5,292 bases of DNA from Pseudomonadota bacterium (GTDB lineage: Bacteria > Desulfobacterota > Desulfovibrionia > Desulfovibrionales > Desulfovibrionaceae), in the NCBI GenBank assembly GCA_018822065.1, contig JAHJKV010000460.1:1-5292 (forward strand). Direction: 5' to 3'. Positions 1-4,139 of this stretch are shown in pieces; within the stretch, counting starts at the first letter, position 1; each line of letters starts with the position of its first letter. The translations under genes were made by a program, and so were the position numbers. The notes beneath the pieces were generated by a model. It saw only the letters and a list, made by a program, of their open reading frames with translations. It did no database searches and had not been told where the DNA came from.

Positions 1-223
1 CAACGGGGTCGTCTGCGTACTCGTCATCCGGTCTGGGCTCTGGCAGGCCCCCGGGAAGTTTCAGCGCAGCCTGGACCGCACCGCTGAGTCCCTGGACCGT
101 GATCCGCCACACCTTGATCAATGTCCCGGCATAGTCGGCATATCCAAAGGACTTGGCTGCCTCCAGCGTCCTGCTGACAAGCCAGTCCTCGTTCTCGCTC
201 AAAATGTCGCCGAGATGGTCCAT
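1..223 (-). CDS. N-terminal fragment of an unidentified protein, possibly with an RsbRD-like N-terminal domain
   Basis: An open frame starts at the ATG complementary to 221-223 and runs without a stop to the left edge, giving about 74 residues. A good ribosome binding site (GGAGG, about 4-5 bases upstream of the ATG) supports this start. The protein begins MDHLGDILSENEDWLVSRTL and continues as a helical stretch with a Trp-Arg-Ile-Thr segment and an AVQAAL helix, followed by an acidic, proline-containing linker. A short helical N-terminus of this sort resembles the RsbRD-like N-terminal domain placed ahead of sensor or kinase modules in Desulfovibrio proteins. That assignment is from memory of the pattern and is weak. 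The gene is divergent from the HD-GYP response regulator with 123 bases between the starts, so a signalling role (sensor for that regulator) is a reasonable guess but not shown. The coding call is fairly firm; the function is not. Confidence 0.7.
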   Translation of the reverse strand, partial: MDHLGDILSENEDWLVSRTLEAAKSFGYADYAGTLIKVWRITVQGLSGAVQAALKLPGGLPEPRPDDEYADDPV

Positions 224-346
224 AGAGCCTCCACGCCTTTTCTGATGCTCCTTACATTATTATCAGCTTTCATCGAATCCGAAAAGAGGATACGGTAAAT
301 AAACATAGAGGACGTTAAGAACGCGCAGTCGCGCACCAAGGGTACT

Positions 347-1360
347 ATGACAACACAACCAGAACACCACATCCTCTTCGTGGATGATGACAAAAGGGCC
401 TTGGACTCCTATCGACGCCTGTTGAGCGAAAAATATCACATATTTTCTGCCCTGAATGCATCTGAAGCCTTCAAAATAATAGAGCAAAACAGCGAAATCA
501 AAGTGATCATCTCGGACCTCAAGATGCCCGGCATCGACGGCATCAGGTTCCTTGAACTGACCAAGGACCTCCTGCCCGACGCCGTGCGCATCCTGCTCAC
601 TGGCTTTGCAGACCTGCAAAATGCCCTGGATGCGGTGAACAGGGGACAGATATTCCGGCTGCTCAACAAGCCCTGCTCCGCAGACCTTCTCCTTGCATCC
701 ATCGAAGCCGGACTCAAACAATACCAATTGGTGGCCGACAGCCGGGCTCTGCATACCCTGAACAAGACGCAGCAGATTCTGAACGGAATCGTGGCCGGCC
801 TCTCCACCCTGCTTGAGGCCCGCGACCCCTACACCGCCGGACACCAGCGCCGGGTCGCTGCCCTGGCACGGACCATCGGGACGGAAATGGGATTTGCAGA
901 AGACCGGCTCAACGCTTTAGAGATGACAGGACGACTGCATGACCTGGGCAAGGTCTACGTTCCTGCAGATTTTTTGAACAAACCAGGCAGGTTAAGCCCT
1001 GAGGAGTTCTCCATCATCCACAAGCACCCGGAAGTAGGTGCCAGCATCCTCAAGAATGTAGACTTCGACTGGCCCGTGGCCGAAATCATTCTCCAGCACC
1101 ATGAGCGCATGGACGGCACGGGTTACCCCCGGGGGCTCAAAGGGGACGAGATCCTCCTGGAAGCCAGGATTCTAGCCGTGGCAGACGTGGTGGATGCCAT
1201 GAGCTCGCGCCGCCCCTACCGCGAACCCCTGGGCCTTGATATCGCCCTGGGAAACATCGAGTCCAACATGCACACCGTCTTCGACCCTGAAGTGGCCAAA
1301 ATCTGCCTCAGCCTGTTCCGCGAAAAGGACTATTCGCTCCAAAAAATGGCAGATTTCTAG
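347..1360 (+). CDS. Response regulator with REC and HD-GYP domains (predicted c-di-GMP phosphodiesterase, RpfG-like)
   Basis: This 337-residue cytoplasmic protein pairs an N-terminal receiver domain (about residues 7-125) with an HD-GYP domain (about 150-330). In the receiver the acidic pocket is D13-D15, the predicted phospho-acceptor is D57 in ISDLKMPG, and the switch Thr and conserved Lys are T85 and K108. In the output domain the metal-ligand motifs are present: H166 in YTAGH, H198-D199 with K202 in HDLGK, H227-P228, H251-H252-E253, D256, the GYP signature at 259-261, and D280 in AVADVVDAM. Active HD-GYP proteins hydrolyse cyclic di-GMP to GMP or pGpG, and since every key residue is seen, activity is likely. 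Length is normal for the REC/HD-GYP class. The start is preceded by only a modest AAGGG four bases before the ATG. The divergent upstream gene is a candidate cognate sensor. The last codons lie about 45 bases before the hairpin at 1407. Confidence 0.95.
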   Translation: MTTQPEHHILFVDDDKRALDSYRRLLSEKYHIFSALNASEAFKIIEQNSEIKVIISDLKMPGIDGIRFLELTKDLLPDAVRILLTGFADLQNALDAVNRGQIFRLLNKPCSADLLLASIEAGLKQYQLVADSRALHTLNKTQQILNGIVAGLSTLLEARDPYTAGHQRRVAALARTIGTEMGFAEDRLNALEMTGRLHDLGKVYVPADFLNKPGRLSPEEFSIIHKHPEVGASILKNVDFDWPVAEIILQHHERMDGTGYPRGLKGDEILLEARILAVADVVDAMSSRRPYREPLGLDIALGNIESNMHTVFDPEVAKICLSLFREKDYSLQKMADF

Positions 1361-1406
1361 TCCATTCTCAGACCAGGAGAAAGTCGAGTTCGGGTCAGAA
1401 CAAGAA

Positions 1407-1436
1407 AAGCCCTCACGGATTTCTCCGCAAGGGCTT
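1407..1436 (-). terminator. Rho-independent terminator of the leftmost tRNA-end copy
   Basis: AAGCCCT (1407-1413) pairs with AGGGCTT (1430-1436). An inner CGGA/TCCG stem closes a TTTC loop, with a 2x2 internal mismatch between the two stems. Read on the minus strand the hairpin is followed by TTTTCTTG, a usable U-run, so it would end transcription from the solute-binding protein gene at 1625-2461. On the plus strand it is followed by GATTTCTAT and may weakly stop the response regulator transcript as well. Both stem halves match the terminator after tRNA-Phe (3966-3995) with few changes, while the loops differ. Confidence 0.75.
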
Positions 1437-1461
1437 GATTTCTATGGTGCCGAGGGACAGA
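1429..1461 (-). repeat. Truncated copy of the tRNA-Phe 3' end plus flank (candidate att remnant 1)
   Basis: These 33 bases match 3988-4020 with one difference (A at 1438, C at 3997). On the minus strand they cover the last 18 bases of tRNA-Phe including CCA, then TAGAAA and the 3' half of the terminator stem. Beyond 1461 the match to the tRNA is lost, so this is not a functional tRNA. A duplicated tRNA 3' end set back from an intact tRNA is the standard footprint of tyrosine-recombinase integration at tRNA genes. Confidence 0.8.
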
Positions 1462-1536
1462 GAATGCATCTGACTTCAGCTAATAACCTGTAATCACATC
1501 TTAATTAATGCGATCAACTTCGCAGTTCCTCGAACT

Positions 1537-1567
1537 TTGTACCACTTGATTGTACCAGCCTGGACCA
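1537..1567. repeat. Cluster of TTGTACCA-type repeats (candidate recombinase arm sites)
   Basis: TTGTACCA occurs at 1537-1544 and again at 1550-1557, 13 bases apart. A diverged CTGGACCA follows at 1560-1567, and GTGGACCA at 1608-1615. The 22 bases at 1537-1558 match 2697-2718 at 19 positions. The cluster lies in the 163-base noncoding gap between the tRNA-end copy and the stop codon of the solute-binding protein gene. It is like short arm-type binding sites of tyrosine recombinases, by position and repetition only. Confidence 0.45.
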
Positions 1568-1624
1568 CCTCAAACAAGATATCTTAAGCCGTGATTAATA
1601 AATTGATGTGGACCAATTTCAGCT

Positions 1625-2461
1625 TCACTGAATGTTGGCATCTTCGTCTTTCCTAGTTCCATCAAAATACGTCGAAACTGGGGGGAAATCTCCCAGCCAT
1701 TGGCGTTCGATATTTCGAAGCAATCCATTCTCCATACTCATTCGAATGAATGTGTTTAAATCTCGAATGAATGCTTTTTTTTCACTACGCACGAATACAG
1801 ATAGATCAAATTCATACAATGCTGGAGAGCATGCTCGGAATGCAGTAGAATTTGCCCCCTCTTTCCGCGTTTTATAGGTCAATACATGTATATTATCCAC
1901 AATGGCGTCAACTCTGTTTGCCAAAAGAACACGATACAATTGCTCATGCTTGTCCACTACCATGCTTCGAATACGTCCACTTTTCAAGTCATCATCTAAT
2001 GGACCATAGCCATAACCACGGATGCGGCCAAGAAGTTTTCCAGACAGCTGTTCTCCGTTGGAATAACATGGCTGATCACGGTTCACATACACAGCATCAG
2101 CAGTATGCCAGATGGGTATTGAGAAGGTAAATTGATCACTAAGAGACCCTGCAAACAGTGGGCTGTTCAACGCATACCCCTCCGCCGTTCCTTCAGTAAT
2201 CATCCTGTTGGCTCTTTCACGGGGGACTAATATCCTGCGAATGCTATGCTGTGGATATTTGGCTTCAAAAGCATCAAGGAAATCGACGAGCATTCCATGC
2301 CCATTATACTGCAGATACTCTGAGCCAGGGTCTCCAGAGAAAAAAGGCATGTACCCTGAATCATTAAAGAGAAGAACAACCTCTTCTGCTGTTGCGCGAG
2401 AAGGAGGGAAAAGCAGGAACATACAAACAAAGACAATGCTATATTTTGCCTTGTATTTCAT
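1625..2461 (-). CDS. Periplasmic solute-binding protein, SBP family 3 (amino-acid-binding type), orphan
   Basis: This is a 278-residue exported protein. Residues 1-25 form a signal peptide: basic MKYKAKY, a hydrophobic core, then cleavage likely after ATA before EE. There is no lipobox Cys, so the product should be free in the periplasm. The mature part starts with a beta strand VVLLFNDSGYMPFF, then a glycine-rich turn and the helix MLVDFLDAFEAKYP, the opening pattern of family 3 solute-binding proteins. VPRERANRMITEGTAEGY and ANRVDAIVDN fit the hinge and domain 2 of that fold. The ligand cannot be predicted. No permease or ATPase gene is adjacent, so it may feed a distant transporter or act as a sensor. 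Base and codon use are more AT-rich than in the flanking genes, suggesting horizontal gain. No Shine-Dalgarno sequence precedes the start, and a -10-like box sits only six bases upstream of the ATG. Confidence 0.85.
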   Translation of the reverse strand: MKYKAKYSIVFVCMFLLFPPSRATAEEVVLLFNDSGYMPFFSGDPGSEYLQYNGHGMLVDFLDAFEAKYPQHSIRRILVPRERANRMITEGTAEGYALNSPLFAGSLSDQFTFSIPIWHTADAVYVNRDQPCYSNGEQLSGKLLGRIRGYGYGPLDDDLKSGRIRSMVVDKHEQLYRVLLANRVDAIVDNIHVLTYKTRKEGANSTAFRACSPALYEFDLSVFVRSEKKAFIRDLNTFIRMSMENGLLRNIERQWLGDFPPVSTYFDGTRKDEDANIQ

Positions 2462-2467
2462 ATGTTA

Positions 2468-2495
2468 AGTATACACTTGTTCAGACCTTGTGCAA
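2468..2495 (-). promoter_or_regulatory. Possible sigma70-type promoter of the solute-binding protein gene
   Basis: Read on the minus strand, TTGCAC (2490-2495) is followed after 16 bases by TATACT (2468-2473), close to the TATAAT consensus. The -35 matches only at TTG. Transcription would begin at or within a base or two of the ATG at 2459-2461, giving a leaderless message. This fits the lack of a ribosome binding site, but both are inferences from short motifs. Confidence 0.35.
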
Positions 2496-2696
2496 TCGAT
2501 TTCGAATAAAACTGACCCTAAGGGCAAATCCTATAACGCTTCCGCTGAGCAACCCTTGTCCTCTGCGCTTTTCCCTGAAAAACAGCCTTTCAAAATGGCC
2601 GAGACATCATGCCCTTTCATAATGTCGGTTTTTTCCGAGAGGGGAGTTGGGCATATCGACGAGGCTCTCTCATCTGGACCTCTTCTAGGTGGCAGA

Positions 2697-2718
2697 TTGT
2701 ACCACCTGATTGGATCAG
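2697..2718. repeat. Second TTGTACCA-type repeat (candidate arm site, right end of interval A)
   Basis: TTGTACCA at 2697-2704 is followed by CCTGATTGGATCAG. The 22-base unit matches 1537-1558 at 19 positions in the same orientation, including the second half-site in degenerate form (TTGGATCA for TTGTACCA). It lies 116 bases left of the tRNA-end copy at 2821. Its presence at both ends of interval A supports treating that interval as one unit. Confidence 0.45.
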
Positions 2719-2787
2719 TTCGGTTCGAGTCGCGAAACCCCCTCGATTTTCCTCGGTTTCAGGAACACTCCGAAAGCAAAAAGAAAA

Positions 2788-2813
2788 GGGCTTCAAGTGG
2801 TTACTCGAAGCCC
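2788..2813 (-). terminator. Rho-independent terminator of the middle tRNA-end copy
   Basis: GGGCTTC (2788-2794) pairs perfectly with GAAGCCC (2807-2813). After one A-C mismatch, three more pairs close a GGTT loop. On the minus strand the stem is followed by TTTTCTTTTT (2778-2787), a strong U-run. The stem sequence differs from the terminators at 1407-1436 and 3966-3995, but its place relative to the tRNA end is the same. Confidence 0.8.
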
Positions 2814-2820
2814 GTATATC

Positions 2821-2848
2821 CTATGGTGCCGAGGGACAGAATCGAACT
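2821..2848 (-). repeat. Truncated copy of the tRNA-Phe 3' end (candidate att remnant 2)
   Basis: These 28 bases are identical to 4001-4028 at every position, and the match stops abruptly on both sides. On the minus strand it runs from the T arm of tRNA-Phe (starting AGTTCGATT) through CCTCGGC and CCA to TAG. The acceptor 5' half, D arm and anticodon arm are absent, so it is not a tRNA gene. The exact 28-base identity is a good candidate core for site-specific recombination. Confidence 0.85.
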
Positions 2849-2938
2849 ATCTTTCTTCTTGGCTGGTTATATCTACTTAAAATATCTAATCTATAAAACT
2901 TCTCTCCGTTTTCTGTTCGAGTAAAGTTTACCATGCTT

Positions 2939-2946
2939 TTGTACCA
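2939..2946. repeat. Fourth TTGTACCA octamer (candidate arm site of interval B)
   Basis: This is an exact TTGTACCA in the same orientation as the three in interval A, 90 bases right of the tRNA-end copy at 2821-2848. I find no exact copy of the octamer in the coding genes on either strand. Confidence 0.35.
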
Positions 2947-3021
2947 AACTACAATGAAACCAGCACGAAGCTCTTTTTGAAGAAATCGTATGATCATTGG
3001 CCGTGGTCCGACTGCCATCGT

Positions 3022-3038
3022 GGTGACAGATTGTCACC
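3022..3038. promoter_or_regulatory. Perfect 17-base operator-like palindrome upstream of the HU-family gene
   Basis: GGTGACA (3022-3028) and TGTCACC (3032-3038) are perfect inverted halves around GAT. GTGGT and ACCAC lie nested around it. The site is about 50 bases upstream of the candidate -35 box and about 105 bases before the HU-family ATG. Size and symmetry suit a dimeric repressor or activator. No regulator gene is adjacent, so its owner is unknown. Confidence 0.4.
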
Positions 3039-3086
3039 TGAACCACATAAGAGGGCTTGTTGAAAATACCATGATTCCGGCAAGCA

Positions 3087-3116
3087 TTGTCACAGGCAAT
3101 CATTTGGGGTTATGTT
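3087..3116 (+). promoter_or_regulatory. Candidate sigma70 promoter of the HU-family gene
   Basis: TTGTCA (3087-3092) matches TTGACA at five of six positions. TATGTT (3111-3116) matches TATAAT at four of six, with an 18-base spacer. The start would fall near 3123, leaving a leader of about 20 bases that contains the strong AGGAGG at 3132-3137. Confidence 0.4.
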
Positions 3117-3142
3117 TGTTTTAATTTCCCTAGGAGGATATT

Positions 3143-3697
3143 ATGACCAAGCAAGAATTGGCCAAAATGCTGGCCGATAGGGCCGGGCTGGATTCAGTTG
3201 CCCAGGGCGACAAAGTGATCGACATCGTATTGGAGTCCATCAAGGAAGAACTGGCTGCGGGCGGCACCGTTCCCCTCAGGGGATTCGGAACGTTTTCAAC
3301 CTCGGACAGAAAAGCCCGCACCGGCCGCAACCCCCAGACCGGCCAGACCCTCCAGATCAAGGCACGCCGGGTGGCCAAATTTACCCCTGGTAGTGAATTG
3401 AAGAATGCTGCCAACTCTTTCCATTTCGGCCCGGACTGGCTCAAGTTCAAAGACATCTCCTCCCGTGTGGGCGACTTGAAGGGCAAGATCGAATCCAAGA
3501 TCAAGAATGCCGACCAGCTCGGCAAGGACGCCAAGCAATACCTCGACAAGGCCCAGACCATGTATGAGATCGCCAGTGAGCAGAGCAAGAAGGCTTTCGA
3601 CTCCAGCGGTAAGGCTTGGGCAGAGGTCAAGGATGGCCTGGACAAGGCCTTCATCGATCTGAAGGATGCCTGGGAAAAGGCCAAGAAGCATTTTTAG
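3143..3697 (+). CDS. HU/IHF-family DNA-binding protein with a long C-terminal helical extension
   Basis: The product has 184 residues, about twice the usual 90 of HU. Residues 1-91 form a complete HU fold: helix-turn-helix dimerisation part (TKQELAKMLADRAGL), GTVPLRGFGTF at 41-51, the DNA-gripping arm with RKARTGRNPQTGQ at 56-68 including the intercalating-type Pro at 64, and the closing segment ARRVAKFTPGSELKNAAN. Residues 92-184 add a Lys/Glu/Ala/Asp-rich, almost Gly- and Pro-poor stretch predicted to be amphipathic helix or coiled coil, with repeated K-D/E-x-LDKA units (QYLDKAQTM, DGLDKAFIDLKDAWEKA). HU dimers bend and compact DNA. The tail could bridge proteins, modulate DNA binding or oligomerise, and is not assignable. 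AGGAGG five bases before the ATG fixes the start. The gene stands alone between two tRNA-end repeats with its own likely promoter. Confidence 0.92.
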   Translation: MTKQELAKMLADRAGLDSVAQGDKVIDIVLESIKEELAAGGTVPLRGFGTFSTSDRKARTGRNPQTGQTLQIKARRVAKFTPGSELKNAANSFHFGPDWLKFKDISSRVGDLKGKIESKIKNADQLGKDAKQYLDKAQTMYEIASEQSKKAFDSSGKAWAEVKDGLDKAFIDLKDAWEKAKKHF

Positions 3698-3738
3698 GCT
3701 GGCCGCTGAAAACCGGGAACTTATGTATCAATGCTTTG

Positions 3739-3773
3739 AGCGGTAGATCAGGTTATACCGCTTCAACCTGATC
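3739..3773. other. Two overlapping, mutually exclusive stem-loops after the HU-family gene
   Basis: AGCGGTA (3739-3745) can pair with TACCGCT (3756-3762), or GATCAGGTT (3746-3754) can pair perfectly with AACCTGATC (3765-3773). The 3' arm of the first helix lies in the loop of the second, so only one can form at a time. No U-run follows on either strand, so a plain terminator is unlikely. Confidence 0.45.
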
Positions 3774-3795
3774 GAGCCCGAGATTTGGTTGCGGC

Positions 3796-3960
3796 TCATG
3801 GAACATGTAAAGAATAGCTGTAGCCCTCCCCGGTGAACAGGGACTCAGCGATGGACCTGCTAATGTGGCCCTGCAACTCCTCGTCGGAATGAAAACCCTT
3901 GAGGCCTGAACGGAGTTTGGGTCGGGCGGGAGCCTTCCTGCGCCAGTAGTAAATAGATAA
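3796..3960 (-). pseudogene. 5'-truncated gene remnant, unknown family
   Basis: On the minus strand a frame of about 54 codons runs from the edge of the tRNA-Phe terminator to a TGA at 3796-3798, with no start codon. It reads in part RKAPARPKLRSGLKGF, then HSDEELQGHISRSIAES, ending GEGYSYSLHVP. Third positions are mostly G or C, as in the real genes nearby, which suggests genuine former coding sequence. I do not recognise the family. The loss of its 5' end exactly at the tRNA terminator fits an insertion or deletion at that junction. A chance open frame is possible. Confidence 0.35.
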
Positions 3961-3965
3961 AGAAA

Positions 3966-3995
3966 AAGCCCCTACGGCGTAAACCGTAAGGGCTT
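3966..3995 (-). terminator. Rho-independent terminator of tRNA-Phe
   Basis: AAGCCC (3966-3971) pairs with GGGCTT (3990-3995). After one mismatch, TACGG pairs with CCGTA around a six-base loop (3978-3983). On the minus strand it is followed by TTTTTCTTT. It lies eight bases after the tRNA CCA end and closes the tRNA transcript. Confidence 0.88.
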
Positions 3996-4000
3996 GCTTT

Positions 4001-4079
<79 letters not shown>

Positions 4080-4086
4080 ACACAGT

Positions 4087-4118
4087 CGGGAAGTGAGTGA
4101 TTACCGAATCACATCCCG
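4087..4118. other. Stem-loop between the AOR-family gene and tRNA-Phe
   Basis: GTGATT (4097-4102) pairs with AATCAC (4107-4112) around an ACCG loop. CGGGA (4087-4091) pairs with TCCCG (4114-4118), leaving an uneven internal loop. On the minus strand no U-run follows, so it is more likely a processing or partial-termination structure than a strong terminator. Confidence 0.4.
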
Positions 4119-4139
4119 GTTTGCAAGCAATTTTTCGCG

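Larger units (their letters stand above)
2462..2787. other. 326-base stretch with no convincing gene
   Basis: Apart from the promoter-like boxes near 2468-2495 and the repeat at 2697-2718, little is recognisable. On the minus strand an open stretch ends at a TAG near 2533-2535 and could give a 29-residue peptide starting MKGHDVSAILKGC. It has no good ribosome binding site and resembles nothing I know. It may be the eroded tail of a lost gene. The plus-strand frames crossing 2821-2848 read through the tRNA fragment and are artefacts. Confidence 0.5.
1429..2848. mobile_element. Interval A: putative small tRNA-Phe-integrated element or island remnant
   Basis: The interval is bounded by two tRNA-Phe 3'-end copies in the same orientation (1429-1461 and 2821-2848), each with a terminator hairpin on its left side. 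Inside both ends, at about 75 and 116 bases from the cores, are related TTGTACCA-type repeats (1537-1558 and 2697-2718) placed like recombinase arm sites. The only convincing gene is the solute-binding protein gene, whose sequence is visibly more AT-rich than its neighbours. There is no integrase, excisionase or replication gene. It may be a deleted remnant of a larger island, or a non-autonomous cassette mobilised in trans. Confidence 0.5.

Noticed and set aside
1236..1493. Plus-strand frame overlapping the end of the HD-GYP gene and the left tRNA-end copy
   Set aside because: It lies out of frame within the strong HD-GYP coding region, then reads through the terminator and tRNA fragment. 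Composition is not protein-like.
1576..1585. Short palindromes AAGATATCTT (1576-1585) and TTAATTAA (1501-1508), and the inverted pair TAATCAC/GTGATTA (1491-1497, 1591-1597)
   Set aside because: They are short and expected by chance in an AT-rich spacer, with no context to support a function.
2490..2924. Plus-strand frame of 144 codons crossing the middle tRNA-end copy
   Set aside because: Its MVPRDRIELS stretch is the typical false translation of a tRNA 3' end read on the opposite strand. It has no ribosome binding site and crosses a terminator hairpin.
3130..3684. Minus-strand frame of 184 codons opposite the HU-family gene
   Set aside because: It mirrors the HU gene, which has a perfect ribosome binding site and full domain match. 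The antisense product resembles nothing.
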